Origin: Agrypnia vestita | Lineage: Eukaryota; Arthropoda; Insecta; Trichoptera; Phryganeidae | Assembly: GCA_016648135.1 (NCBI GenBank) | Contig: JADDOH010023640.1 | Coordinates: 1-64,000 of the forward strand | Direction: 5' to 3' | DNA length: 64,000 nucleotides | Part shown: one piece after another, positions 12,641-23,290 of the stretch | Numbering within the stretch: position 1 is the stretch's first letter | Layout of the letters: the number at the start of each line of letters is the position of its first letter | Notes under the pieces: generated by a model | Seen by the model: only the letters and a program-made list of their open reading frames with translations | Databases searched by the model: none | Told to the model about the DNA's origin: nothing | Position numbers and translations under genes: made by a program

Positions 12641-14390
12641 GTCTAATTAAAATCCCAAGGTTAAAATATGAACATGCTATTTCCATGAGCGACCCTAAAA
12701 CTATGCTTTATCCGTAGGCAAAACAAAAAATTGGTTTACGCCTAGTGACTTTTTATCTATGCCTTTTTGCGCGTGCGCTTCTATAGTTGTGTCTGCTTTC
12801 TCTTTCTAAAAAATGACGCAGTACAGATACATGCATTAAACCTTTTTCATTATATCTTAGCCCCTTCGGATGGGTAATTATATATTATGGAATATGGATT
12901 CATAGTTGGAAACAGTGGTATATTTTATTCATTTTCTTGTAATGAGGATGTAATTTGCGCAGGGCTGCTGCATTTTAATTATTTTCGGATTTTCCCCATT
13001 CTGATGCAACAAAGGCTATGGACGAGACGAAATGGCACAAGTGCACGTAGATATGGAATTTCAAGCTGGAGACTGCGGTTATGGCTCTCATGCGGGTTCA
13101 GCTTTAGGTCGCCATGTTACGAACTAGTGGGTGCAAGTTCCACGAGTCAGGTATGTAGTTCGTAATGCAGTTCGTAATTTTTTCCTGAATGTAGTTCGTA
13201 ATTTTTGCAAGAAGCAATTTAGAATTTAATAGACGACTCCGAAAAAAAAATTCTAGGTTTTGAGCTAATAAATTTGCAGAAAATTATCATTAGTACCGTG
13301 AATTTGATCAAGTTATCAAGTGATAAAGTTAAATTTAATGTGCAGATTCGACTGAAATCGATATGTCCCTCGTTTGCATGTATGAACATTTTAGTATTGG
13401 ATAAATGTTGCGGTTGTAAATTTTAATAAATTACTCATTTTATTATTTGTAAACTAGAGAAGGTCATTGTGATTTTAAATAGTTCCTAGTTTGTGTCCAA
13501 CTTGCAAGCTGTAACTATTAATGTTAAAAGGGACAGTTATTCAGTTTCGTTGTTAATAACTTTACCATTGGGTCGTAAAACTTTATTTTGAAGGTCTTAT
13601 AAAGTACAATAAAAAAGTTATTACATTACAAAATATATATATTTCCAAAATACATATTTAACACTTCATTGCTCACGTAATAAAATTGAGAGCTGTGTCT
13701 AGTCATAAAATAACAAAGAAACACTCTTCAGATAGATACAATTTGCGAAAGAAAAACTGTACGCAAAAATATCTCTTGTATGCATATATATCCGGTATGA
13801 TATCCATTCGAACTCACCCCAGAATTTTGGGGTATACACATTCGTTATTTACTAAAGTAAGTACCCGTGACTATTTTATCTATTAATAGAAATATAATCC
13901 ATTACCATTACCTCAAAAATGCATGTATTAAAAGCCTTATTACATATCTTTACGGAAAGGAAAAATTGATAGTAAAAGAAAATGAGAGACAAAACCTGAC
14001 GTCCTTGAAATATGGTGCTGTAAAAATATGTAAAGTGTAATATTTTTCACAGTAGACTACTTCAAGGGTTTTCTCGATAAACTCCGGTATAATCTTCAAA
14101 GATTTTTTTACATAAAGATTACAATGTTATACAATATTTGGTTGCGACCGTCTGTCTGTCACACCGAGCAAACTTTAACGCACGCACCCCCCAATCGGCC
14201 CGCGCACATGCCACACACATGCAAGCAGGTCCGTCAATTCACACCTATATACACTTTACTAAGAATCCCTTGGACAGCGATTCCAAGCATCGCGAAGAAT
14301 GTAGGAAAGGAGTTCGCATTGTAGGAGCAGAAGAAAAGATCACGATGCTCAGTCAAGAGCGAGAGTTATATGACACATATCTCATGTATG
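12640..14390. other. Unassigned DNA with a short direct repeat
   Basis: No gene was recognised. At 13153-13205 the word TGTAGTTCGTAAT or a near copy occurs three times in about 50 bp. The open frame 12887-13165 ends in this block and resembles nothing known. Confidence 0.35.
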
Positions 14391-14393
14391 TAG

Positions 14394-14478
14394 TGTCAAA
14401 ACGCAAGGATGCCCCTAGCAACAATAACACCTTTATTAATTTTGTTACAAGAATTAGGTACACATTATATATATAAGT
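14394..14478. repeat. 85-bp direct repeat, left copy (possible copia LTR edge)
   Basis: This begins TGTCAAAACGCAAGGATGCC and matches 14940-15024 with only a few differences. Both copies begin with TG, as an LTR would, and they bracket a copia pol fragment. The rest of an LTR cannot be followed beyond about 85 bp, so the LTR reading is an inference. Confidence 0.5.
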
Positions 14479-14574
14479 AACATCCTCCCATAACAAAATA
14501 ATTACATATAAAAGTATTAAATCAAAATAGATTAAACTTCCGAGATGCAAATCAACTTAAGAAATTTAGAAGAA

Positions 14575-14945
14575 CTCTTTAGTAACTAGTCTTGCCTTAT
14601 AACGCACTTCTCCATCACTACTGTACTTTTGAAAACCCATCTGAATGATTTGAACTCGTCCTTCATTGCCCTCTTCCACTGCTCTTTTTCAGAACCATTC
14701 ATGACTTCATTCAGTGTGATTTGGTCGCCTGTTTCATCTTCAACGCACATGTTGGTTATGCCGTAATAGTCTGGCTTCTTACAAGCTATTTTTTCTGACT
14801 GAATGATTAGTTTGAGAAACAACTTCCTCATCAGATGTATCAAGAGATCCATAATGATCATCCTCTGAAAGTGATGTTTCATCATAATTGTTCTTTGACA
14901 AATGAAAATAAAAGGATTTTCGGGTCTGGGCCCATAACCTGTCAA
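14575..14945 (-). pseudogene. Ty1/copia-type pol fragment upstream of reverse transcriptase
   Basis: The minus strand encodes the segment that precedes the copia RVT_2 domain: VMNGSEKEQWKRAMKDEF (the conserved SxxxEQWxxAMxxE box), followed at once by WVFK. In intact elements about 40 residues separate these two motifs, so an internal deletion is likely. After WVFK the frame shifts into a GEVRYKARLVTK-like segment, which is the next conserved copia block. Upstream, an acidic Ser/Asp-rich stretch lies in another frame. The piece is bracketed by 85-bp direct repeats and is dead. Confidence 0.75.
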
Positions 14946-15024
14946 AACACTAGGATGCCCCTGGCAACAATAACACCTTTATTAATTTTGTTACAAGAAT
15001 TAGGTACACATAATATCTATAACT
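14940..15024. repeat. 85-bp direct repeat, right copy
   Basis: This begins TGTCAAAACACTAGGATGCC and pairs with 14394-14478. It abuts the 5' end of the copia fragment directly, so the primer-binding and gag region expected there is missing. Confidence 0.5.
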
Positions 15025-15029
15025 AGCAC

Positions 15030-15690
15030 GTAGGAACACGTTTTATGGAACATGTTTTAGTGCGTAAATTTGTCGGTCACCGTTTCGGTCGACAACTAAT
15101 GAGGCAGCGCTCAACAAAGTCCGACTGTAAATATCTCAAAGTTAGTCAGCACATAAATTAGGCGGGAAAGCGAACAAAAACGTTTGTTGATCTGTTAATG
15201 GCTTATCCTTCAGAAACCCTTTTTCGCATCTTATATTATGCACAGAAAAATGTGCCATTGCGACATTAATTAATAATTCATATTACTCGGATTACCCCTT
15301 AGTCGTTTTTGTCATAGAAATTTCGGAGAAGATTAAGTGCGCACTTTGAAACGTCGTTAAAACAATAAATTCTGCATGAAGAACGGTTTAAACTTCTTTG
15401 GTGGAATGGATGGGGCATAGACTTAAGCGGAGAGGACATTTCACACCTTAATTTTAATAAAAAATATTATAATAACATTGATTTTTTTCCGGCTTCACCT
15501 GCTTGAGTGTGCAAGTCCTGATTGCTATATAAGAATACAAAAAATACAATATAATAATACCTACAAAATAATGGATTTAGATCAACTTCCTGACAGCCGT
15601 TTAAGCCTAATGATATATCTACAGTAAGTATGCGGAAGCAGTTGGATGCGCAGAACGGGAGTTATCAAAGATTAAAGAATATTAGGCGAT
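15030..15690. other. Unassigned AT-rich DNA
   Basis: No recognisable coding, RNA or repeat content. Confidence 0.35.
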
Positions 15691-15707
15691 ACTATATATA
15701 GTACGTA

Positions 15708-15893
15708 GTTCGAAAAGCGCACAACCGTTCGGGTCCGGAGCTCAACGTCAAGTGGAGTTCGGAGAAATAGCTCATCGACAAGGCGCCCTGAAGATGAACA
15801 GATGTCCTGAAGATGATCTGTTCGAAACGTCGGCAGACGACTGGTCCTGACGACCAGAATTGGACGCGAGATACCCCCAAAGTAATTAGAACT
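15708..15893 (+). repeat. Penelope-like terminal fragment, part inverted
   Basis: Positions 15770-15893 match 56803-56925 in direct orientation: CATCGACAAGGCGCC, GAAGATGAACAG, then GAAACGTCGGCAGACGACTG and a ...CCCCCAAAGTA end. Positions 15710-15755, which contain CCGTTCGGGTCCGGAGCTCA, match the reverse complement of 56757-56800. The fragment is therefore a terminal segment with its inner part flipped. No protein sequence survives. Confidence 0.7.
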
Positions 15894-16020
15894 CCAGCTT
15901 CTTATGTCAATACCTAATTAATTAATTATTTATATTTCCACCTCATGCATTTAAAAATATATTTAGTTTGAAATGTCAACTGTCAATAAAAAATGCTACT
16001 CTCGAAAATTATGTATTAAA

Positions 16021-16165
16021 GGCGTAGCCTAGTAGAGTGGCATAATCCACAAATTAAACAAAACAAAAAAATGTGTAATTTATCTTATGTTTTATTGTTA
16101 AATTAGTATTAAGTACCTTTATTTGTAAACAAGGATTTTTTTAAAATAAATAAATAAAAGTGTAT
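16021..16165 (+). repeat. LINE 3' UTR and A/T-rich tail
   Basis: This matches the reverse complement of 49088-49256 over about 140 bp, including AGCCTAGTAGAGTGGCATAA and AAATTAGTATTAAGTA. It ends in an AAATAAATAAATAAA tail. At 49.5 kb the same 3' UTR follows a recognisable LINE C-terminus, so this is the 5'-truncated tail of that LINE. Confidence 0.75.
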
Positions 16166-16559
16166 AAAATAATATTTTAACTCAAGTGTAGTGAACATAA
16201 TTTAGATTTTCCATTTATTTAATGATCGTCATGAATAATCTCTACAATTTTAATGCTAAATCCATCAATAATGTTATTCCGATGGAACTATTTGATTTTA
16301 TATTTTTTATTCTGATAGGTTGATTCCAAAGAGTGGTTTTAATCGCTGAAGCGGATAATTTGCAAAGTCAAGCTCCTATTCAATTCGTATTTAGTTTCTA
16401 TCGGAGCCGGACCAATCGGAGATCAACCTTCAATAGCAGCACTGAAAGGGCGGCATTTTAAACAAAGTGCATTTAATCCTGACTCGTGAAACTCGGCAAG
16501 CTTCAGGGCTTCTCGGTAACTGGACGCTGTACATTACTGAACTACTGTTAGAGCAATTA

Positions 16560-16705
16560 TAAAAGTTATAAGAGTACTATTGCGGCTCTCGTACCCCAGT
16601 GGGTTCCGGGTTCGATTCCCGGTGAGATCACAATTAATCCATGTGATTTCACTTCTGTTATTGGGCCTCTTGGCCTGTTAAAGCGTAAATAAAATGAATA
16701 ATAAA
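16560..16705 (+). mobile_element. SINE-like element with Pol III B box
   Basis: GGGTTCGATTCCCGGTGAG at about 16606-16624 is a well-formed tRNA T-arm/B-box sequence. It is followed by ~60 bp of non-tRNA body and an AT-rich tail (AATAAAATGAATAATAAAAA). The upstream half does not fold as a tRNA and a good A box is not visible, so this is read as a tRNA-derived SINE, probably truncated, and not as a tRNA gene. Confidence 0.5.
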
Positions 16706-17329
16706 AAAAGTTAATTACATGAGATATGTACGTGCATCGGTCTTATATAGTATTTTCGGGAAGCATTCTATGGAAATTGGGACATTCAATGATGGCCACT
16801 GCGCGACCATGACCGGTGTTTCAGTAAGACCTATTTTTAATTTTTATTATTACATTTCACGGAATCAAAAAAGCGAAGTGGTCCACCGCAGGTAACTGAA
16901 CGTAATGAATGCAAACAAATACCGAACAAGATATATCCTAGGATAGATTATATCTCTCACCAAACCTATACGATTTTCTAAAAGCGTGTCTTTTTTTTAT
17001 TTACTTAAAGTATTTAAAAATCCTGCAATCATTTAGTCAACATATTAAAATGTTGATTTCTTTAATATTTCTATAGTGTTACAGGCTGACCTCCACAACC
17101 TATTCTGTCTTAGAATACCATGATGTGGCTGGCATTATTAAGAGCGACTATATTATCGTATGTATATTTTTTTTTAAACTGTGGAGTGTTTCGTAGCGGA
17201 TTTCAAATAGCTTCCTGTGGATTTTTTTTTCTTTACATTTTATAATATCTAGTCCCACAAAAAGCCTAAAAAGACGTTTGTCTGTAGGTTCATTTTTACA
17301 ATGGAAATTACACTATTACAAAATATTAT

Positions 17330-17775
17330 TCACTTTATTAACATAAGAGATAAAAAACGAAAACAATTAAGAACAAAAAAACAACATAAAAGAAATTTTC
17401 AGTACAAAGTTAAAAATTTTAAGCAAATTAAAAATATATATAGCAAAAATTAAGGAAAGAGAAAGAGAAATATATATGAATATATACATCACCAATTATT
17501 CATTGCCATTCTCATAATTAAACACTTCACATCATTTCAATATTCATATAGTTCATATATAACTTATGTCGTTTTCTATTAACCACTTTTTAAGTTCTGA
17601 CACTGATTTTGGAGTTTTAATGCCTGAGGGAAAAGTACTTTGTATTTTGTTCAAGAACTTTGGAACTCGATATTCAAGTGTCCTCAGACCATATTTGTTT
17701 GTTATTTTTGGTATTGTTACTATTTGATTTGTAGCGTATCTTGTGTTTCTGCCACGATCAATTACCTTTTTGTAA
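17330..17775 (-). pseudogene. CR1/Jockey-type LINE C-terminus and 3' UTR
   Basis: The minus-strand frame ending at a stop near 17550 encodes a basic, Tyr/Leu-containing tail: RGRNTRYATNQI, KYGLRTLEYRVPKFLNK, then SVSELKKWLIEND. This follows the usual end of CR1/Jockey-type ORF2 proteins (G-x-R-[ST]-x-x-Y-x-x-P-x-x-x-N). About 220 bp of AT-rich 3' UTR follow on the minus strand. There is no upstream reverse transcriptase, so the copy is 5' truncated. Confidence 0.65.
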
Positions 17776-17779
17776 ATTT

Positions 17780-19125
17780 AATAATACGAATAATTAATAC
17801 GAATAACGCAATACAAAGCTGGCGCGGTACCCGCAACGGCATTTGTATGTAATTTTGGCAGATTTTCTCACACGTGTATTGTCGTTCATTTCATAAATAG
17901 CACTTATGAACCATGTACAATATTTTCCTTTTACGTGCGTCCTCATTTACGGCGTTTAGAATATGAATCGGCAGGATAAAAGTACAATTTCAAAGAAAGC
18001 AGAAACATAAAGTGCTTTCAGCCATTTTCAAAGTCCTTGAACGTAACACAAGGCATGCATGCGTTAGCGCGCGTTAAAACGTAGCTGGCAGTGCAATAAT
18101 ATTCTTCATTTGAATTTACAATTCCCTCGTTTTGTCGCTGTGCAATGCGAATTGTATTCAGCCGCGCTGAAGAACAAACGGGTACCAAATTACGTTGCTT
18201 TGTGCAATTACTGTACACTTCCGGTATTGCCAGTGCTACCAAAGTGATATTTTTATCTCTAAAGGGATTTTTTATTTTTAAAACGGTTCATTTAACTCAT
18301 TTCTTTTGGAAACGTACACTGCTTCTCTACGCCTGTTTCTCTGTTTCATTACGCTTACAAAATTCGAAATTACTGCAACAGTATTTTAAGCCAACCATCA
18401 TTTACTTTTCAATAATATTACAAACAAACACAGTTACACTATTCACTTACAATGATTTTAAGCAAAAAATGTTCATATAGAAACTAAGTTAAATTTGTTA
18501 CTACAATATTTCAAAATCGACAAAAAGATTTTCTTAACAATTATTTCATTGAAATAAATCTTCAAAATCACTGCATTCATTACCAAGTGACATATGTAGC
18601 CTTTTTTATGGTATTTTGTTTTTATTTTTTCTAGTAGAAAATATCTCTTGATCGCATTGACATGGGGTCCCGGAGACTTAAGCAAGAAGAGTAAGGCTGT
18701 TGATTTGGCAATTGAAAATTTATATACAAAAATATCAAATCCATCAAATTCCTTTTTTCCAATAAAGGATGTTTAAGATTTGAAGTAAACTATTATTTTA
18801 TTTCGAAAAATAACACTTTTTTTCTAATTCTTTATCTGGATATCAGTAAAATTATATTAAAGTGAGATTAAAAAACAGTAAAAAAAATATTTAAATATCT
18901 AACGCAGTTTTGAGAGAAATTTTACAGAGGTACTCGCTGAATAAATATTTTTTTCTGAATATTTTAGACACATAGAGATATTACAAATATAATATAAAAT
19001 AGGAAATAAATGCAAAATCCCGGGCGCAAATGTATGCTGCTATAGGAGGACTTATTATATTTTAAAAATTATTATTTATTCTATTCTTAATTTTAATTCT
19101 TAATTTTAAATTTTAAAAATAATAA
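17780..19125. other. No gene; GC-richer island at 17930-18250 in AT-rich DNA
   Basis: Most of this is AT-rich with no match. Positions 17930-18250 are clearly GC-richer and more complex (for example AAGGCATGCATGCGTTAGCG). They do not match another repeat in the window, and neither strand gives a recognisable protein. This is possibly conserved host non-coding DNA. Confidence 0.35.
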
Positions 19126-19129
19126 TAAC

Positions 19130-19880
19130 TCTTTTCTTGCACAAATTATTGAAACATAAATACAAGTGTTAGAATACTTGTGACAAAGTAACAATCCAGT
19201 AAATCAAAAACCCCGTCCACGTTTTGATTGCATACAGAGCTATACAGAACACCAACGTGATTAATATATTATATAATATGTTGAAATTAAAAATACCTGT
19301 TTTCTTGCACAATGACAGCAAATGTCAGAATACTTGTTAGAAAGTAATGATTCAGTAAATCAATAACGCGGTCCATGTTTCGACTCATATTAAGCTATAG
19401 ACAATTCCATTATATATACATAAGAGTATTTTATCTTTAAAATAGAAATACCTATTTTCTTGCACTTGTGCGTGAAAAATAAATGTAAATGTCAGAATAC
19501 TTATTACAAAGTAACAATTCAGTAAATCAATAATGCGGTCCATGTTTCGACTCCGTATTAAGCTATGAACAATTCCGGCACATTATACACATGAGAGTAT
19601 CTTATGTTTAAATTAGAAATACCTATTTTCTTTCACTGGTGCGTGAAAAATAAATGCAAATGTCAGAATACTTATTACAAAGTAACAATTCAGTAAATCA
19701 ATAATGCGGTCCACGTTTCGACTCCGTATTAAGCTATGAACAATTCCGGCACATTATACACATAAGAGTATCCTATGTTTAAATTAGAAATACCTATTTT
19801 CTTTCACTGGTGCGTGAAAAATAAATGCAAATGTCAGAATACTTGTGACAAAGTACGCTCTGGTAAATCAACAACGCGGG
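19130..19880. repeat. Tandem repeat, ~171-bp unit, about 4.5 copies
   Basis: AATGTCAGAATACTT or a near match starts at 19164 (diverged), 19321, 19488, 19659 and 19830. The spacings are 157, 167, 171 and 171 bp. Each unit carries CAGTAAATCAATAAYGCGGT and TTCGACTCcgtATTAAGCTA. The units in the 19450-19830 stretch are almost identical, while the 5' units are diverged and carry indels. No open frame is shared. Confidence 0.85.
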
Positions 19881-20079
19881 CTTGACTTCCACACTACTAT
19901 TATATATTAAATTACTCTTTACTTGTTTCGCACAACGTGTTCCGCGATTACATTAGTTGTAAATTCCTTTAATCTTCTCCAGAGCCGTCTCCCAGCTAAT
20001 ATTAACTCCCATTGTTCCGAACCAACATACAAAGTACGGTTATAATAATTCATAATAAAGGTCGGACGACGGATTCTGA

Positions 20080-20300
20080 AAGGCTTTTGTCTTCGTAACT
20101 TTGCATTGAGCGCGTTGTGTGACAGTCAACCCTCTCGCGGGCGGCGGGGGGCGGGGAGCGGGGGAGGTAACGAGATAATGTCTAATAAAGATCACAGACT
20201 CGTTAAGGCTCCAGCGGTTAATTAAATATTTATTACCGGGCTAATGGAGGGTCGGGGTCAATGACGTCATGGCAAAATTGGGAAATTTCGCAGCGCAACC
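20080..20300. promoter_or_regulatory. GC-rich island with CRE palindrome (candidate regulatory DNA)
   Basis: A G-rich run (GGCGGCGGGGGGCGGGGAGC, 20138-20160) and balanced, complex sequence stand out from AT-rich surroundings. ATGACGTCAT at 20261-20270 is a perfect CREB/ATF-type palindrome. TTAATTAAATATTTATTA at 20218-20234 contains homeodomain-type TAAT cores. No coding frame or repeat match is seen. The regulatory reading is an inference from composition and motifs only. Confidence 0.35.
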
Positions 20301-20507
20301 ACGATCTTAAAAATTAATCGAGAACATGCTTACTTTACATCCTGGAATACAACATTATTGATTGATTACAATTTAATAAATATATTGAAAGCCTACTCTG
20401 TCGTGTTACGATCTACACCTTGGAATAATCTTCCCGCAATAGAATATACCTATGTTATTTTTTATTATATAATATAATACATTCCATAGCTTTAATACAT
20501 CTACATA

Positions 20508-20536
20508 TTAGGTCCTTACATATGAAATTGGCGTTT
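20508..20536 (+). repeat. mariner 5' terminal inverted repeat
   Basis: 29 bp, exact reverse complement of 21764-21792. Transposase binding and cleavage site. Confidence 0.95.
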
Positions 20537-20695
20537 TGCCGTACTGGCAAATTTGATCTCAAATATCTTCTCTTTGGTTAGAAATTCCAAATCCAAATTT
20601 ATACAGCTATTTACTCGTGTATTTGTGTTTTGAAAATTATAATTCATTTGTTTTTTCCTCAATTGTTTTTTTCTTTGCGTCATTCAGTTTACAAA

Positions 20696-21670
20696 ATGAA
20701 AAACTTGAAATATCGCGTTATTTACGAGTACGAGTTCCACCGTGGCACCAGTGCTGCAGAAACGGCTCGAAGGATTAATGATGTGTATAGCGACGGTGCC
20801 GCAAAAGAAAACACAGTGCGTTTTTGGTTCCAACGTTTTCGTTCTGGAAATTTCGACCTGCAGAACAAGCCCCGTGGACGGCCGGAGACCAAAGTTGCTA
20901 ATGAAGAATTGAAGGCTATTGTGGAAGCGGATCCATCGCAAACCACATCCGAGTTAGCTGCAGGCTGCGGTGTTAGTGATAAAACTGTTTTAATCCACTT
21001 GAAGCAAATTGGTAAGGTGAAAAAGCTTGAAAGGTGGGTACCTCACGAATTGAGTGAAGCAAATCAACAAACGCGCGTTGACTGCTGCGTTGCATTACTC
21101 AACCGGCACAATAATGAAGGGATTTTAAATCGAATCATTACCTGTGATGAAAAGTGGATCCTGTACGATAATCGGAAGCGCTCATCGCAATGGCTGAACC
21201 CTGCCGAACCAGCCAAACCATGCCCCAAGCGAAAATTGACTCCAAAAAAGTTACTTGTGAGCGTTTGGTGGACTAGTGCTGGTGTCGTTCACTACAGCTT
21301 TCTTAAATCTGGCCAGACGATTACGGCAGATGTCTATTGTCAGCAACTGCAAACCATGATGGAAAAGCTAGCTGATAAACAACCGAGGCTGGTTAATCGC
21401 TCTAGGCCACTGCTGCTTCATGATAACGCTAGACCACACACTGCACAACAGACGGCTACCAAATTAGAGGAGCTTCAATTGGAATGTCTAAGACATCCAC
21501 CGTACTCTCCGGACCTTGCCCCAATAGATTACCATTTTTTTCGAAATTCGGATAACTTCTTACAAAGGAAAAAATTCAACTCTGATGGGGCAGTCCAAAC
21601 CGCCTTCAAAGATTTTATTGATTCCCGTCCGAATAGTTTTTTAGTAAAGGGATCGATGAACTACCTATGA
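20696..21670 (+). CDS. mariner transposase with C-terminal frameshift
   Basis: This is a DDD-type cut-and-paste transposase acting in the nucleus on the element's own inverted repeats. The chosen ATG (20696) is the usual mariner start; the open frame extends 22 codons upstream, but that part is leader sequence. The first ~100 residues hold the helix-turn-helix DNA-binding region (FWFQRFRSGNFDL, GRPET). The WVPHEL linker motif is at 114-119. The catalytic residues are D151 (TCDEKW), D243 (LLHDNARPH) and D278 (SPDLAPIDYHFF), giving the canonical D,D34D spacing; YSPDLAP is at 270-276. The product is 324 aa against about 345 normally. One missing base near 21642 shifts the last codons, and the expected C-terminus (ELPMRWQKCID) is readable in the next frame to a stop at 21712-21714. 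Activity is doubtful because of this shift alone. Confidence 0.92.
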   Translation: MKNLKYRVIYEYEFHRGTSAAETARRINDVYSDGAAKENTVRFWFQRFRSGNFDLQNKPRGRPETKVANEELKAIVEADPSQTTSELAAGCGVSDKTVLIHLKQIGKVKKLERWVPHELSEANQQTRVDCCVALLNRHNNEGILNRIITCDEKWILYDNRKRSSQWLNPAEPAKPCPKRKLTPKKLLVSVWWTSAGVVHYSFLKSGQTITADVYCQQLQTMMEKLADKQPRLVNRSRPLLLHDNARPHTAQQTATKLEELQLECLRHPPYSPDLAPIDYHFFRNSDNFLQRKKFNSDGAVQTAFKDFIDSRPNSFLVKGSMNYL

Positions 21671-21763
21671 GATGGCAAAAGTGCATAGATAGCAATGGTA
21701 TATACTTTGATTAAATAAATATATTATAATAAAAAAAAATCGGCTTTATGATCCTCTCATACT

Positions 21764-21792
21764 AAACGCCAATTTCATATGTAAGGACCTAA
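21764..21792 (-). repeat. mariner 3' terminal inverted repeat
   Basis: Exact 29-bp partner of 20508-20536. Confidence 0.95.
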
Positions 21793-21795
21793 TAT

Positions 21796-22095
21796 AATTG
21801 ATAAAAATAAACTTTGTTATCACCACCTTTGTATTGAAAAATATCAACATGTTTCAAAACCCATGGCCCCTTCGTCAAGATATAATAATTACTAACGAAT
21901 TTAATTCAAAAATAGACAATCAAAATATTAAAAAAAAATATATGGAAAATGAATAATAACGAAGTACCTACTTAACATGAAAATAAATTTAAAAGATAAC
22001 TATTTGTAAAAAGGACCTGGTTATATATAATATTATATTTACTATTAACACTTTTCTTATTACCAAAAATTCTAATTAATCAAACTGTGATTCTG
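21796..22095 (+). repeat. Left arm of a ~300-bp inverted repeat pair
   Basis: The reverse complement of 24271-24600 aligns along the whole length. Shared words include CAACATGTTTCAAA and AACATGAAAATAAATTTAAA, the latter continuing into an AGATAACTATTTG word. The arm also carries a Penelope-type terminal motif (GAAACATGTT paired with a CCTGACGA-like word on the minus strand). It is probably a terminal segment of a Penelope-like element, but no protein is attached. Confidence 0.7.
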
Positions 22096-22369
22096 TATAT
22101 TTTATTTATTTTTATTTTTTAATTATTTATTAATTTTTTAATTTAAAGACTATCGACATGTCAGAATGACCCTAATGGATAGTCATTTAGGACAAGGTAA
22201 AAATTATCAATAAAAAATCATAAATTGTTCTTGAAAAATTATTTAATGTGAAAAAGCAAATTTAAAGATACATACATGAAAAAATGCAAATAATTACTTA
22301 TTAATATTTTTACAATTATTGTTTATACACTTGCACGATAAAATACAAGTTAATTTAGATTTTTTACGA

Positions 22370-23290
22370 TGGCTTTTTACAATGGCTTGCAATTACAAGC
22401 CATCGTTCGACAATCCGCTGCACATTTACAGGGCTGAATCAAAGACTCTGGAAATGGTCGCTTTGTCATTTGTCGTGGGTATAGGTTACCTTTTCTCTTT
22501 TCATATCCAAATAAATTATAATCAATTGTCTGAAGCTGAGTTGGATCGGAATTTATCCACAAATATGTTTGTATCGTAGCTCTTAACAAATGTAAATGCA
22601 AAGCGTCAGATGTGCACATGATTTTCATTAAATTTAAACTAAATCCAATTTTTTGTGAAATCAATTGGAATCGGAGCTTATCAGCACTTAATTGTTTTTT
22701 TGAAAAGAGATAGGTGCAGACAGTTTCTAACTCTTTCAATTGTTCAATACTTAGATATAAATCTCCCAAAGATGCTAGAGCTTCTTGTATAAAATCCAAC
22801 GATGCAGTATTTAAACAAAAAATGCTTTATCTACTAGTTGTATCGCAACCACTTACAGGATGTAATGCTGGTAAAATACGACAAATATTTTCGCCAAGGT
22901 ATTGAGTAGCCGAATGGCATCCTGAATAATGTTTCTTCTTATAAGAACCGTGGAACCATAGACCAAGACAACCTAGGCTTGCTAGTTAATTCCATAAATA
23001 AATACCCAGAATGAAAACATCTATATCACAGCTGAGAATTATAATATGGGCACCTTGAACTCTTACTGCATGAAAGGTATGACAAAAATCCTTGAATCTG
23101 CTTCTAAGTGGTTCGAATTTAATTCAAGTACCTCAGAAAATGAAGAACCCTGTAATTTGAAACATTTTGTTGGATCATCAAACCCTCCACAAATATACAT
23201 TTCACAGTCTTCCTTTACTTGTACATATTTAGGAGCAGAAGTATAAAGAAATCGAACAAGTTGTAATTTGTTTTCAGTACTCAAGAGGAA
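22370..23290 (-). pseudogene. Decayed copy of a multicopy gene family (EADxR, GCDTTS and Cys-rich motifs)
   Basis: The minus strand reads, in order: a ~70-residue segment at 23284-23063 ending LNSNHLEADSRIF (family form HEEADTR); after a frameshift near 23075, a hydrophobic IIILSCDIDVFILG strand (family form VDTDVVVL); then LPALHPVSGCDTTS at about 22845-22885; a stop; and a 140-residue frame (22799-22377) ending CKCAADCRTMACNCK, a Cys-rich tail. I recognise this order from uncharacterised, highly multicopy insect proteins. The acidic EAD and GCD motifs recall the metal sites of PIN/FEN-type nucleases, which is my inference. Frameshift, stops and lost ends make it a pseudogene. It lies between inverted repeats at 21796-22095 and 24271-24600. 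Confidence 0.7.

Larger units (their letters stand above)
20508..21792 (+). mobile_element. mariner element, cecropia-type, near intact
   Basis: The element is 1285 bp with perfect 29-bp terminal inverted repeats (20508-20536 and 21764-21792), beginning TTAGGTCCTTACATATGAAA. It is flanked on both sides by the TA dinucleotide that mariner duplicates on insertion (20506-20507 and 21793-21794). It carries one transposase gene. Perfect termini and an almost open gene indicate a recent insertion. It sits at the outer edge of the left inverted repeat at 21796-22095, which it may have interrupted. Confidence 0.95.

Noticed and set aside
12887..13165. 92-codon frame as a host exon
   Set aside because: No recognised domain, no splice-site pattern I could support, and it runs into a short direct repeat.
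18145..18480. 111-codon frame in a GC-richer island
   Set aside because: Only the first third is GC-rich; the rest is AT-rich hydrophobic translation. No homology recognised.
19130..19880. CRISPR-like array
   Set aside because: The unit is ~171 bp with no short-repeat/spacer structure, and the DNA is eukaryotic.
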